A stretch of DNA of 64,000 nucleotides from Spirochaetaceae bacterium (GCA_002729885.1 PBUB01000014.1:186001-250000); one strand, 5' to 3'. Shown: positions 55,179-64,000, counted from the first letter of the stretch. Made by a program: numbers and translations. Notes: generated by a model not told the origin, from the sequence alone.

Positions 55179-56492
55179 TTACGAACGACCTTCTCGCATG
55201 GCACGGGCATCCGATACAAAATACCTCATTGCAAGAAACATGAAAAGAGCAGTTGCCAGAACCGTTATGGGCACCGTGAAAAGTGCATCATGGAGGCCAA
55301 TGCCTCGTGAGAATTCCATAGAACCGGTGCTGCCGGGCCCTTCAAAATGTTTCAGTGCGATGGTATCCGATATCCAGCCAACAATGACAGGTCCCACAGC
55401 GGCACCCAGCAAATACATGGCAGCGAAATAAAGGGCCATCGCAGAAGCACGCAATCTGGGGACGATTACATCCTGAACTGCTGGATACACAGTGGTATAG
55501 TAATTATAACACAGGAACCATCCAGCGCTGTACAATCCAATAAACAGTGCGCCCTGAGTAGCATCCAGTCTGAGTGCCAGTAAAACCAGAACCGAACCTA
55601 CAAGGAGCGAAATCGTTCCAAAAGCAAGTCGGCCATTGGGAAATTTTTCATGGAGTCGATCTGCGACCCAGCCGCCAAGAGTAAGAGCCAATAATCCGGT
55701 GATCCCCACTATGACTCCCGTAGCCAGAGCAGCATCCAGGAGCTCAAAATGGAAGAATCGCTGCATCATGGGAACCATAAAGGCATTGGTGGCGTAAGCG
55801 GCGAAATTAAAAGTAAGGCCAGAAAGGATAATCCACCACATCGTTTTAACTTTCATTATTCTTCTGAACGGCTTATCTACACCTTCGGAATGGGCAACGG
55901 TGTCCATACCTCCTCGCTCCGGCTCGCGAATAAAGAAGAATATGATGGCCAGAATGAGACCTGGTATAGCAGCAACGTAAAAAGCCGCTCGCCAGCTTTC
56001 AAAGGCCTCTATTATGAAACCTACACTGAAAAAGGCCAGCATCAGCCCCAGCGGTAGCCCCAGCATAAAAATCCCTATAGCACGGGCTCGCTTCTCCGAT
56101 TTGAACATATCCCCGATCATTGAATTCGCCGCCGGCGCATAGCTGGCTTCGCCGATCCCCACTCCTGCGCGAATTAATAGAAAGGACATGTAATTCCACG
56201 CAATTCCATTGAGCGCAGTAAAAGCGCTCCATACACCCAGGCCCCAGCCAATGATCTTCTTTCGGGAAAGTCGATCCGCAAGGCGACCCAGTGGTATACC
56301 TGCGATGGCGTAGACTATTGTAAAAACTGCACTGATCACTCCAAGTTGAGTATCTGTTAAGCTCCACTCTTTTCGAACCGGCTCCACAATTATGGCAGGT
56401 ATGGTTCGGTCAAAGAAGTTAAACAGATTCGCCAGGAACAGAAGGAATAAAACTCCCCATGCTCCTCTTTTGTTTATTTTTTCAGTCTCCAT
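55179..56492 (-). CDS. MFS transporter, spinster-like
   Basis: 437 residues from ATG 56492, chosen for the AGGAG site six bases upstream (a GTG ten codons earlier is weaker). Twelve membrane helices. Signature segments include NFFDRTIPAIIVEPVRKEWS, then GRLADRLSRKK in the loop after helix 2 (the MFS GxLaDRxGRkk motif), and GIGEASYAPAANSMIGDMF, typical of the Spns/sphingolipid-transporter-like branch. Eukaryotic relatives carry lysolipids or sphingolipids; bacterial substrates are mostly unknown. It converges on the sigma-54-type activator. Confidence 0.9.
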   Translation of the reverse strand: METEKINKRGAWGVLFLLFLANLFNFFDRTIPAIIVEPVRKEWSLTDTQLGVISAVFTIVYAIAGIPLGRLADRLSRKKIIGWGLGVWSAFTALNGIAWNYMSFLLIRAGVGIGEASYAPAANSMIGDMFKSEKRARAIGIFMLGLPLGLMLAFFSVGFIIEAFESWRAAFYVAAIPGLILAIIFFFIREPERGGMDTVAHSEGVDKPFRRIMKVKTMWWIILSGLTFNFAAYATNAFMVPMMQRFFHFELLDAALATGVIVGITGLLALTLGGWVADRLHEKFPNGRLAFGTISLLVGSVLVLLALRLDATQGALFIGLYSAGWFLCYNYYTTVYPAVQDVIVPRLRASAMALYFAAMYLLGAAVGPVIVGWISDTIALKHFEGPGSTGSMEFSRGIGLHDALFTVPITVLATALFMFLAMRYFVSDARAMREGRS

Positions 56493-57157
56493 TTTTTCTC
56501 CTGATTGATTTCCCGTGCTCACTGCTAGCCCATCTGCGCATGGATGCCCATCGAATCCCAGTGTGCAAATTCCGATGAGCGCATTCCAATGAGACCCTGT
56601 GTCCCTGGCAGCATAGCCGCATTATGATTCTCTGTTCCCGGAACCGAATTTATGCAATCCCTCGGACAGAACGGATACATCAATAGGCCATAAGTTTGCA
56701 ATTCATGTGCCAGGGACAAAGAGTAAGCATTTATTCCTGCCGACTCCTTGTGCGACGCCAGCTTCCGATGGAAGTGAAAGCCAAATCCGCTCCAGGTTCC
56801 CGCATACTGCATAACTCATTCTCATTTGCCTGATAGTGGCCCTGTATTGCCTCGAATCCTTGGTCGCTATTGTTCAACGGCATGGGGCCCTGAACAAGAG
56901 CAAGCCACGGAAAAGCGCATCTGGGTGCGGAAATACTTCCAGTCCTTTCCCGAAGCCATTTAATCCTTTTGAATTCTCTCACCAGGAACAGGTGATTCGG
57001 TAGCGTTGCTTCGATCGAAGCAGGTGATTCGATCGAAGCAGAAAATCACGTTAAAACGGCCGGCACGCCGCGACCAGGGGACATTCTCAGTGGTACGTCG
57101 ATTGCACTAGGCTGGACACCGACTTCGGCCGGTTACTAAAACAAAGAGGATAAATTC
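56493..57157. other. Intergenic region, 665 bases
   Basis: Two weak minus-strand reading frames (56525-56812 and 56731-56982) lack ribosome sites and recognisable domains, so I do not call them. Near 57000 there is a palindrome GCTTCGATCGAAGC (57008-57021) flanked by two direct copies of CAGGTGATTCG (56989 and 57021), a possible regulatory cluster upstream of the lipase at 57158. Confidence 0.45.
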
Positions 57158-58087
57158 ATGCGAAACAAAGTATTAAGCGGGGCGTTGATATTGGCCCTGC
57201 TTCCAACAGCCAGCGTATTTGCTGGCGGTGAAGGCCCCAAGCCACTGGACGGATCCTATCCGATAGTTCTGAATCATGGTCTGTTCGGATGGGGGAACGA
57301 CGGAGATGCAGGGGCCATCGGTATTCTGGATGCCTGGGGAGGCCTGGATGAATATCTGCGCGAAGAAGGCGCACCGGTTTTTGCTCCCTCAGTTACTGCG
57401 GTGCAATCCAGTGCAGTTCGAGCGCAAGTGTTGAAGGAAAAGCTCAACTACTGGATGGCTGCCCGCGGGTTTACAAAAGTCAATCTAATCGGTCATAGCC
57501 AGGGAGGGCTGGATGGCCGATACATGGTAAGCAATCTTGGAATGTCCGATAAGGTCGCCGTACTGACTACCGTGGCCACTCCGCATCGTGGAAGCCCATC
57601 CTCAAATGCACTCAAAGACGATGTTCCTGACTGGGCCGAGCCATACATCGCGGACCTTATCAATATGCTCGTTCCTCTTATCTGGGGAGGAAGCACGCAG
57701 CAGGACGTGCTGGCCGTTCTGGAGCAGCTTTCTACAGATGGGATGGCTGCATTCAATCAGTATACCCCGGACAGCTCCAATACTCGCTACTACTCCTACG
57801 GGACTAGAATGAAGTACGTGGATTATATTCAGCATCCATTGATGGCGGGAAGCCTGGAAAGCATCTGCGCAGGAGGCGAAGAATACGGCCTTGGCTGCGC
57901 GAATGATGGAACGATTCCGCTTCAGACAACGAAATGGGGCACATTTATGGGAGAACCGAATTATCCCTGGTACAGCAGTGGTGTAGATCATTTACAGAGC
58001 GCCAATGGTGCAGGTCTGGGCTACCTCTCTTACGATCCGGAAGGCTTCTATTTGCAGATCGCAACGAATGCGATGAACAATCAATAG
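57158..58087 (+). CDS. Secreted triacylglycerol lipase, paralogue
   Basis: 309 residues with signal peptide (cleavage near FAGG, 21-24) and a GAGG site upstream. Oxyanion region YPIVLNHGLFGWG, elbow GHSQGGLDG with Ser 114, His probably in SSGVDHLQS and Asp in GCANDGTIPL. Very similar in layout to the lipase at 38327-39232, including the GG-x-x-KPL-x-GSYPIVL opening and the C-terminal GxFLxxA block, so a duplicated pair. It differs in keeping the canonical GG after the Ser and in two extra cysteines (ESICAGGEEYGLGCA) that may form a disulfide. A strong terminator follows. Confidence 0.9.
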   Translation: MRNKVLSGALILALLPTASVFAGGEGPKPLDGSYPIVLNHGLFGWGNDGDAGAIGILDAWGGLDEYLREEGAPVFAPSVTAVQSSAVRAQVLKEKLNYWMAARGFTKVNLIGHSQGGLDGRYMVSNLGMSDKVAVLTTVATPHRGSPSSNALKDDVPDWAEPYIADLINMLVPLIWGGSTQQDVLAVLEQLSTDGMAAFNQYTPDSSNTRYYSYGTRMKYVDYIQHPLMAGSLESICAGGEEYGLGCANDGTIPLQTTKWGTFMGEPNYPWYSSGVDHLQSANGAGLGYLSYDPEGFYLQIATNAMNNQ

Positions 58088-58112
58088 CGGCAGCATTGGA
58101 ACTCACTCCTCT

Positions 58113-58150
58113 GGACGGCCGAAGCAATTCGGCCGTCCTTATTTTTTATT
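58113..58150 (+). terminator. Strong rho-independent terminator of the lipase gene
   Basis: An 11-bp perfect stem GGACGGCCGAA / TTCGGCCGTCC with a GCAA loop, followed by TTATTTTTTATT. Lies 26 bases after the lipase stop. Confidence 0.92.
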
Positions 58151-58238
58151 CGGATTTTGGAGTCCTATCGTTCGCTGAAGGGAATAAACCTTGCACTCCC
58201 TTTCACCCGGAATCAAAATCAGCCCGCGGATTGAAAAT

Positions 58239-60920
58239 ATGATATCAAAAAAGATGAAAGCAATTTATCCTGAGGCGCTCCCAGGTAGAGTTGCCCCTGG
58301 AGGCTTTAGCTTCTCTGTAAAAACACTCATTCCGGTATTTCTTGGAGTTCTTTCACTTGCGCCCGTCACGGCAATCTTCGCCGTGCCCATCACTTCCGAT
58401 GCCGATGAGGTTACTCTTAACAATTATGTCCAGTATATCGAAGATGAAGCGGGCAATCTGGATTTGGATTCAGTACGTGCAATTCCAAACAGTGAATGGA
58501 AATCTACTGAGAAAACGATCCCCTCGTTCGGTTACAAAGATCATCCCTACTGGTTTCGTGTCACACTCGAGAATCCAGGCAAAGTGCCGTTACATCGAGT
58601 CATCGATATCAATTATAGTAGACTTGATGTCCTGAATGTCTTTCGTCCTTCTCCGGACGGCGATAAGTATTTCGAGAGCTCTTTTGGAGACAAGAAGCCC
58701 TACGAGAAACGTGAGATTGACCATAGAACGTTTGCCTACCGGGTAACGCTCGAACCAGAGAGCCAGACTACTATCTACATGCAGGTTAGTGGAGTGCATT
58801 CCACCATTGCACTTCCCATCACACTATATCGTCAGGATGTTTTTCAGCGAATTCAGCTCATCCAAATGATAGGCCTGGGCCTCTTCTGTGGAGCTGTCCT
58901 GGTAATGATGGCATACAACCTGTTCGTCTATCTATCGGTTCGAGACATCACCTATGCGATATACGTCGTGTTCGTTTTACTGCTTTCGCTAAATGCGATC
59001 GCGCTCAATGGCCTGGGCTTCCAGATGCTCTATCCCAACAATACCTGGTGGCAGAACCGAGAGGTGCTTTTACTAACCCCGGCTGCTCTGGCTCTGGCCA
59101 GTTTTTTTACTATCATTTATCTGGACCTGAAAACCACAGCTCCTACCTGGAACCGTGTTTTCCAGGTAATGGCCGGAATATATATCTTTCAGGCCATTGC
59201 CGGCACGTTTATTCTTGAGCCCATTCATCCTCAGCTTGCAGTGCAGCTGAATTCCATCGGTGCTCTCCTAAATCCCGTATTGGTGGGCACCTGCGCGTTG
59301 ATACTGGCATTTCGCAGATACCGGCCTGCCTACTTCTATCTGGCCGCCTGGCCGATCCTGCTGGCAGCCTCCGTAACCAAAGGACTGCAGTTTAACGGCG
59401 TGATTACTCCTTACTGGTTCGTTGAATGGAGCCTGGAGATCGGAACCTGCGCACAGGCAGTCCTGCTCGCCCTCGGTCTGGGAGATAGAATCAACGTAAT
59501 GAAGAATCGCCTGGCTGTTATGAATGAATCCCTGGAAGAACAGGTGGCGGAACGAACCAGAAACCTGGAAGAAGCCCTGGGCGAAATCGAAAACAAGAAT
59601 GCGGCACTCAATGACTCACTGGAGCAGATCCAGGAGCTCAAGGTTCAACAGGATGGCGATTACTTTCTCACATCGCTTCTACTAAATCCGCTTAGCACGA
59701 ACACTGTGAAGGATCCTTCTTACTCGGTAGACTTTGCAATTCAGGGAAAGAAGCAGTTTGAGTTCAAAAACAAGCAACATCGCATAGGGGGAGACACCTG
59801 CGTGGCTGCAGAAATACAATTAAGGGACGGAGAGTATATTGCGGTGGCCAACAGCGATGCCATGGGCAAATCGCTCCAGGGTGCCGGTGGGGCACTGGTT
59901 TTTAATACTGTATTTCAATCCATACTGAAGCGAACCCAGGCCGCCACTTTCATGCAGAGCTATTACCCGGAACGATTGCTCAAAGCGGCCGTGCAGGATC
60001 TAAACCAGGTCTTCGAAAGCTTTGATGGAATGATGGCGGTTTCTGTCCTTCTTGCAGTAATCCACAAGCAAAGCGGACAGATGTACTTTGTGAATGCAGA
60101 ACATCCCTGGCCCGTCCTCTACCGCAACGGCAAGGCCACTTTTCTGGGCGAAGACATTTTCATTCGAAAAATCGGCTTTGAAAGCGAACGATCATTTCAA
60201 GTGCTTACAGAAAGACTTCGTCCCGGAGATACTGTTTTTATGGGTTCTGACGGAAGGGATGACATACTGCTGGGTTTCAAAGAGGACGGAACTCGAATCA
60301 TCAATCATGACGAACATGCATTCTTGCGAAAGATCGAAGAGCATAACGGCGACTGGGACTCATTAATCAAAAGCTATCTAAATGAAGAGCAATCCCTCAC
60401 CGATGATTTCAGTCTCGTTCGCATATCCTGTTCCGGCATCCCGGGATTGAGCCCGGATGCAGCCGACCAGATACAGGAAATTATTCGTCAGGCAATGCTC
60501 AAAAGAAATCAGGAAGACTTTCCGGGCGCCCTGCAAATACTACGCAAATCGCCCCGGGAAAACCGTAGAGCCAGAGAAGTAATGCTACTGATCGGCGATA
60601 CACTGTGCCGCCAGAGAATGTACAAACGAGCCATCCCCTTCTTGCTCCGGTACCTGGACATTTCTCCCTGGGAAGAGCGAGTCCTTGCCCGCACGGCCCG
60701 AGTATTGATGGCCGCAGGTGAAAACGAAATGGCCATCGACATGGCGAATCGTCTCGTTCTTCGCAATCCTGCAGATGCAGATTCACGTGTACTGCTTGCG
60801 GAATGCTTCCGGGCCGCACGCAAAACAGAAAGGGCTCTGAAGCTCCTGGAATCAGTGCTGGCCGAGCCCGGACAGCACGAAAAGGCCAGGAAGCTACATA
60901 AAGAGCTGGCTCACACGTAG
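58239..60920 (+). CDS. 7TM-DISM sensor with SpoIIE-type PP2C phosphatase and TPR tail
   Basis: 893 residues from ATG 58239; the start is uncertain because no clear ribosome site is seen (TTG 58191 and ATG 58254 are alternatives). Signal or anchor helix (about 30-55), periplasmic DISM domain (about 60-190), seven helices (about 202-414), coiled coil (about 420-480), SpoIIE-like phosphatase (about 495-730) and TPR-like helices (about 747-893). Metal Asp residues are in IGGDTC (near 517), NSDAMGKS (near 537) and MGSDGRDD. The DAMGKSLQGAGGA stretch matches a form I associate with Leptospira phosphatases. Expected role: dephosphorylating anti-sigma antagonists in response to an envelope signal. 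Confidence 0.88.
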   Translation: MISKKMKAIYPEALPGRVAPGGFSFSVKTLIPVFLGVLSLAPVTAIFAVPITSDADEVTLNNYVQYIEDEAGNLDLDSVRAIPNSEWKSTEKTIPSFGYKDHPYWFRVTLENPGKVPLHRVIDINYSRLDVLNVFRPSPDGDKYFESSFGDKKPYEKREIDHRTFAYRVTLEPESQTTIYMQVSGVHSTIALPITLYRQDVFQRIQLIQMIGLGLFCGAVLVMMAYNLFVYLSVRDITYAIYVVFVLLLSLNAIALNGLGFQMLYPNNTWWQNREVLLLTPAALALASFFTIIYLDLKTTAPTWNRVFQVMAGIYIFQAIAGTFILEPIHPQLAVQLNSIGALLNPVLVGTCALILAFRRYRPAYFYLAAWPILLAASVTKGLQFNGVITPYWFVEWSLEIGTCAQAVLLALGLGDRINVMKNRLAVMNESLEEQVAERTRNLEEALGEIENKNAALNDSLEQIQELKVQQDGDYFLTSLLLNPLSTNTVKDPSYSVDFAIQGKKQFEFKNKQHRIGGDTCVAAEIQLRDGEYIAVANSDAMGKSLQGAGGALVFNTVFQSILKRTQAATFMQSYYPERLLKAAVQDLNQVFESFDGMMAVSVLLAVIHKQSGQMYFVNAEHPWPVLYRNGKATFLGEDIFIRKIGFESERSFQVLTERLRPGDTVFMGSDGRDDILLGFKEDGTRIINHDEHAFLRKIEEHNGDWDSLIKSYLNEEQSLTDDFSLVRISCSGIPGLSPDAADQIQEIIRQAMLKRNQEDFPGALQILRKSPRENRRAREVMLLIGDTLCRQRMYKRAIPFLLRYLDISPWEERVLARTARVLMAAGENEMAIDMANRLVLRNPADADSRVLLAECFRAARKTERALKLLESVLAEPGQHEKARKLHKELAHT

Positions 60921-61079
60921 GAACGAGGCCGTTTCTGGCGGCTCATTTTACTTCTGTCGCGGGACTTCCAGGTATGCAATCATCATGGCTCCTTGATTTC
61001 GCGATGCGAACGTTTGCCAATCCCAAAGAGCCATAATTCGCCGGACTTGAATAGCGGGACTCTTTCCACTGACTGGAAA

Positions 61080-61099
61080 CCCGGCAATTCAATGCCGGG
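61080..61099 (-). terminator. Hairpin overlapping the SDR stop codon
   Basis: CCCGGCA-TTGAAT-TGCCGGG on the minus strand with the SDR stop TGA in its loop, followed by TTTCC. A weak terminator or a 3'-protecting hairpin. Confidence 0.45.
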
Positions 61100-61826
61100 C
61101 CAGACCACCATCTACGACGATAGTTGAACCGGTAACGTAGGTGGATGCATCTGATGCCAGGAAGACCGCAGCACCCAGCATTTCATCGGGTTTGCCAATG
61201 CGTCGCATGGGGATGATTTCCTTGATTTTAGATGCATATTCATCATTCTTTCGAATGCTGGCGGTCATATCCGTCTCTGTAAAGCCCGGGCAAATGGCGT
61301 TAATGCGAAAACCGCTGGAAGCCCATTCAACAGCCAGGGAGTTTCCCATCTGAATGATGGCCGCCTTGGTTCCTGCATACACAGACATCAAAAAAGCGCC
61401 ATTCAGTCCTGCGATGGAAGCAATGTTTATGATGTTTCCGCCTTTCTTTCTCTGCATCTTGTAGTAAGCCTGACAGGAGCGAAAGACTCCTTTGAAATTG
61501 GTATCCACAAGGTTTTCCAGATCCGCTTCTTTTATTGCGGATGCCGGTACATCCAGAGTGGTAGCGCCATTGTTGATCAGACAATCCAACCTGCCGTGTT
61601 CTTTTCCTATGTCATTGATCAAGTCTTTCATTTCGCTTTCGGAGCGAAGATCGGCCGCTATTCCTTTAATGGAGGTGCCTTCGGTCCATGCGATAGATTC
61701 CGGCCGAGAGCCAGTACCGTATACTGTGGCTCCGGCGCTGGCAAAGCCTTCTGCCATGGCGCGACCAATCCCTCGGGAAGCTCCTGTAATCAAAATTGTT
61801 TTATCTTTAACTGAGAATAGATCCAT
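61089..61826 (-). CDS. Short-chain dehydrogenase/reductase, FabG-like
   Basis: 245 residues; an ideal ribosome site (AAGGAGG, seven bases before ATG) sets the start. Classical SDR: cofactor motif TGASRGIGRA (14-23), NNGA (85-88), Ser 137 in NIASIAG, and catalytic Y150-x-x-x-K154 (VYAGTKAA). C-terminal signature RRIGKPDEMLGAAVFLASDA and the closing VTGSTIVVDGG. It oxidises or reduces an alcohol/ketone pair with NAD(P)(H), such as 3-hydroxyacyl-CoA. Next to the phosphotransferase/DUF6285 pair and another SDR, it may serve acyl-CoA breakdown. Confidence 0.92.
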   Translation of the reverse strand: MDLFSVKDKTILITGASRGIGRAMAEGFASAGATVYGTGSRPESIAWTEGTSIKGIAADLRSESEMKDLINDIGKEHGRLDCLINNGATTLDVPASAIKEADLENLVDTNFKGVFRSCQAYYKMQRKKGGNIINIASIAGLNGAFLMSVYAGTKAAIIQMGNSLAVEWASSGFRINAICPGFTETDMTASIRKNDEYASKIKEIIPMRRIGKPDEMLGAAVFLASDASTYVTGSTIVVDGGLARH

Positions 61827-62076
61827 TTCAGGACCTCCTTACTATTTGAGACTTTTCAAGCGTTTCGTGGACATTCTATACATACATAGATGGAAAATCT
61901 GTATAGCAGGCATCAATCACAAAGGTCACGGGCTACATTCCAATTGACTGCCATCAATCTTGGTGAAACTCGCAGCCAGCCGGGCTTCAGCCGCCTCACC
62001 TTTCGCACCTTTTTCAGGATCGGTCGTTACCCGATCCATGCTGCCAACTATCCAGGAATCCATGCTGGCCAGGATT

Positions 62077-62475
62077 TTAATCCTGTAGCGAAAAGCGCGG
62101 ATTGGAAATTTCCAGCTTCCGCTTGAGGGATTCTCTGGCATATTGCCAGTAAGGGGAATCCGGACTGCCGGCTTTATTCTTGCGAATCTCCGTTGATAGC
62201 TCTTCTTTCATTTTCCTGGCCTGCTCCACTGCCCCGGGATAATCCAGAGACGGTTCAGGTGGTGTACGATTCAAAAGAGCAGCCAGCTCGTTGATATCCA
62301 CCGCAAGGCTCCTGCCGCCGACCTTTACTTCCCTGGCAAGGATTCCAAGCATATTCCAGCTCACCAACGTTTTATAGGAAAGCAAATCATCGTTTCGCAC
62401 AGCCGGTAATATATCTTTCTTCAAAAAATCTCCAACTGCTTCCAGCAGATCTGCTGCATCTGGTCTATCCTGCAT
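62077..62475 (-). CDS. DUF6285-type protein
   Basis: 132 residues, helical. MQDRPDAADLLEAVGDFLKK, SYKTLVSWNMLGILARE and the C-terminal QYARESLKRKLEISNPRF match the small DUF6285 proteins that follow ACAD10/11-like phosphotransferases. Its ATG overlaps the phosphotransferase stop (TAATG), so it is translationally coupled. Function unknown; probably a partner of the kinase. Confidence 0.82.
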   Translation of the reverse strand: MQDRPDAADLLEAVGDFLKKDILPAVRNDDLLSYKTLVSWNMLGILAREVKVGGRSLAVDINELAALLNRTPPEPSLDYPGAVEQARKMKEELSTEIRKNKAGSPDSPYWQYARESLKRKLEISNPRFSLQD

Positions 62476-63518
62476 TAGAGTTCCCCCTTTTCGATTAATC
62501 GCATAGCTTCATATTCCATTTCGCATCCTCTACGTCCAATGGATGCAAGCTCAATCCCCCGACTCTGGCCGGATAAATGCCTTTCCGCCTGTTGATGTGC
62601 TCCTGCAGCCCAGCGCGCATTACCCATGACTTCCCAATAAAGAGCTTTCGCCCGGTCCACCGGTACACCGGAAGCCTTTTCGTACGCTTCGTAGAAAGGT
62701 TCCCGGGCAGATATGCCCCCTACGGGCAGATTGATCTTTCCAAATCGCCAGTCTCGCATGGAAATCCATGTAAGATCCTCATGACGATCTCCCCAGTGTG
62801 CAAATTCCCAATCAAGCAGCGCCTCCAGGCCTCGCTCTGTTGCCAGATAGTTGCCTGTGCGAAAATCCCCATGAACCAGAACCGGATCAATGGTCTCTGG
62901 CATATTTGCCTCCAGCCAATTGAGGCATAGCTCCAGCGCAGGATAATATTCAGGAAGGTCATCTAGTAGTCGACGCAGTGCCCCGACGGCATCTCTTGCT
63001 GGCGCCACCGAATCCTGCAAATCCAGCTCGTTAAGAAAACCCAACCCACTGTCCGTAGTGTAACTTACTGAATGCAACCGCGCCAGGGCGTCTGCAAGCT
63101 GCCCTGTTATCTTCTTTCGAACATCCGTCAGGCTTCGATCCTTTACTATATAGCGGCTATCGGCTCGCCCTGGAGCCCTTCGCATGAAATAAAAAGGGGC
63201 GCCGATGACATCTGAATCCTGTTCCAACCACATTGCTTCGGGAGTAGGAACTCCGGCTCCAAAGGCAGCTTGAATCACTTCGAATTCCTGAGGCCGGCTT
63301 ACCGAACCGTCCAGTGCGCCCCCACGATCGGTACGCATTACCAATCTGTACTCGGTAGCCTCTTCGCCAGGCATCAATCCGGCACAGAACAGATCCAGAG
63401 AATAATTCTCCTGGCAGGCTCCCCCGGAAATGGAGCGAAAATTTTGGATCTGTACCGAAACTCCCAATCGCGCAGTCAGGTACGCTTCCAGCCTGCCCTG
63501 CAGGTGCTCAACAGCCAT
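62475..63518 (-). CDS. APH-like phosphotransferase (ACAD10/11 kinase type)
   Basis: 347 residues. Protein-kinase-like fold of the aminoglycoside phosphotransferase superfamily: the catalytic loop VHGDFRTGNYL (near 215) with Asp and Asn, then the metal Asp in LLDWEFAHWGDRHEDLTW. The nearest relatives are the kinase domains of eukaryotic ACAD10/11 and bacterial acyl-CoA metabolism clusters, where 4-hydroxyacyl-CoA phosphorylation during beta-oxidation-like breakdown has been shown for ACAD10/11. Drug resistance is unlikely. It forms a unit with the DUF6285 gene. Confidence 0.87.
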   Translation of the reverse strand: MAVEHLQGRLEAYLTARLGVSVQIQNFRSISGGACQENYSLDLFCAGLMPGEEATEYRLVMRTDRGGALDGSVSRPQEFEVIQAAFGAGVPTPEAMWLEQDSDVIGAPFYFMRRAPGRADSRYIVKDRSLTDVRKKITGQLADALARLHSVSYTTDSGLGFLNELDLQDSVAPARDAVGALRRLLDDLPEYYPALELCLNWLEANMPETIDPVLVHGDFRTGNYLATERGLEALLDWEFAHWGDRHEDLTWISMRDWRFGKINLPVGGISAREPFYEAYEKASGVPVDRAKALYWEVMGNARWAAGAHQQAERHLSGQSRGIELASIGRRGCEMEYEAMRLIEKGEL

Positions 63519-63873
63519 ATTCTTTTCCCTTATTCCTTATTATGATTTCAGTTCAGATACTTTCCCCGAAGCATTCGCAAATATACAGACTCCGGCGGCT
63601 CACATTCCATCAACTTTGCAGCTCTCAATAGTCGAAATCCGAAGGACCGCTCTGACGAAGACTCCGAGTGGCCGCGACGAAGCCAGAAAAGAAAAGCCGA
63701 TGGGAAAATAAGCTCCCCATCGGCGTTCCATGTCTGAGATCCCAGTATGCAACTGGCCGCCGCCGGAATCAAGAAAAAAACCGAGCGGGCGTTCGCTATT
63801 TTATTGACACCCCGGGCTATTCAATGATGGGATCGGTTTGAATCAGCGAATAGCTGGGAATCTGGAGGTTATA
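63519..63873. other. Divergent intergenic region, 355 bases
   Basis: Between the phosphotransferase and SDR starts. Contains a minus-strand hairpin with U-tract (63683-63724), and TTGACA near 63802-63807 on the plus strand without a good -10. No convincing ORF. Confidence 0.5.
63683..63724 (-). terminator. Terminator-like hairpin upstream of the phosphotransferase
   Basis: GCCGATGGG pairs with CCCATCGGC across an 11-base loop; on the minus strand it is followed by TTTTCTTTTC. It lies between the probable promoter and the start at 63518, with no minus-strand gene ending before it, so it could be a leader attenuator or end a small RNA. Confidence 0.55.
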
Positions 63874-64000
63874 ATGAGTCATTCCCTGGAAAATGCCATA
63901 GCAGTGGTTACCGGTGGCGCAGCCGGCATCGGCCGCGAGACCTGTCTTAAATTGGGCCGAATGGGGGCGCGGGTCATCGTTTCCGACATTGATACCCATA
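63874..64000 (+). CDS. Short-chain dehydrogenase, truncated by window end
   Basis: Only the first 42 residues are present, starting at ATG 63874 with GGAGG six bases upstream. The SDR cofactor motif VVTGGAAGIGRET (11-23) and the strand ARVIVSDID, whose terminal Asp suggests NAD(H) preference, are clear. The catalytic part lies outside. Divergent from the phosphotransferase unit. Confidence 0.85.
   Translation, partial: MSHSLENAIAVVTGGAAGIGRETCLKLGRMGARVIVSDIDTH

Noticed and set aside
56525..56812. A 95-residue minus-strand frame in the gap upstream of the MFS gene
   Set aside because: No ribosome site, no recognisable domain and unusual composition; treated as chance.
62475..63518. Aminoglycoside resistance gene
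   Set aside because: The kinase motifs are of the ACAD10/11 branch and the gene is coupled to DUF6285, pointing to acyl-CoA metabolism and not antibiotic resistance.

Overview
The window is an ordinary chromosomal stretch, densely packed with genes on both strands. I see no insertion sequence, integrase, CRISPR array, tRNA or rRNA. The gene content best fits a heterotrophic Gram-negative-type spirochaete of the order Leptospirales (Leptonema/Leptospira-like). This rests on an unusual load of membrane-tethered signalling proteins: 7TM sensors fused to a class III cyclase, AraC and SpoIIE phosphatase outputs. It also rests on relaxed lipoprotein signal peptides and large FN3-containing lipoproteins. 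The assignment is inferred from architecture and was not tested by search. Both window edges cut genes: a membrane sensor at the left edge (minus strand) and a short-chain dehydrogenase at the right edge (plus strand).

Region 1 (1-6.5 kb) holds the truncated sensor, a CocE/PepX-type serine hydrolase lipoprotein, and a two-gene unit of a 7TM-class III cyclase followed by a membrane AraC regulator. Region 2 (6.9-17.1 kb) is the most unusual part. It contains three di-iron desaturase-type enzymes (one fused to a PAP2 lipid phosphatase), a GH3-type acyl-acid amido synthetase, two GNAT-like proteins, a Rieske oxygenase, an alpha/beta hydrolase and a JmjC/cupin protein lacking the usual metal-binding Asp. 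Together they look like a lipid-tailoring or fatty-acyl-amide pathway I cannot match to a known cluster. An App1-type phosphatidate phosphatase follows at 17.3-18.5 kb.

Region 3 (18.5-29.6 kb) has an alkyltransferase-like DNA repair protein, a quinone-oxidoreductase-type MDR, an MscS channel, an EamA exporter, a neuropathy-target-esterase-like phospholipase with two cyclic-nucleotide-binding domains, and small hypothetical or lipoprotein genes. Its last large gene is a LysM/helical-repeat membrane protein. Region 4 (29.8-38.3 kb) has monomeric NADP isocitrate dehydrogenase, an ArsR/AHSA1 pair with visible operators, a YtcJ-like amidohydrolase, a DUF4334 protein, and a membrane-protein/MerR pair with a candidate operator.

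Region 5 (38.3-47.4 kb) has a secreted lipase, a second membrane AraC regulator, an SGNH hydrolase, a Baeyer-Villiger-type flavoprotein, a DUF3592 protein, a predicted outer-membrane barrel and a DISM-AraC hybrid. Region 6 (47.5-64 kb) has a 1192-residue FN3 lipoprotein, an epoxide-hydrolase/dehalogenase-like enzyme, a membrane-bound sigma-54-type activator with a GAFTDA loop, an MFS carrier, a second lipase paralogue and a DISM-SpoIIE-TPR phosphatase. It ends with an SDR / phosphotransferase / DUF6285 group typical of acyl-CoA catabolism. The common thread is uptake, hydrolysis and remodelling of lipids and esters under heavy membrane-sensor control.
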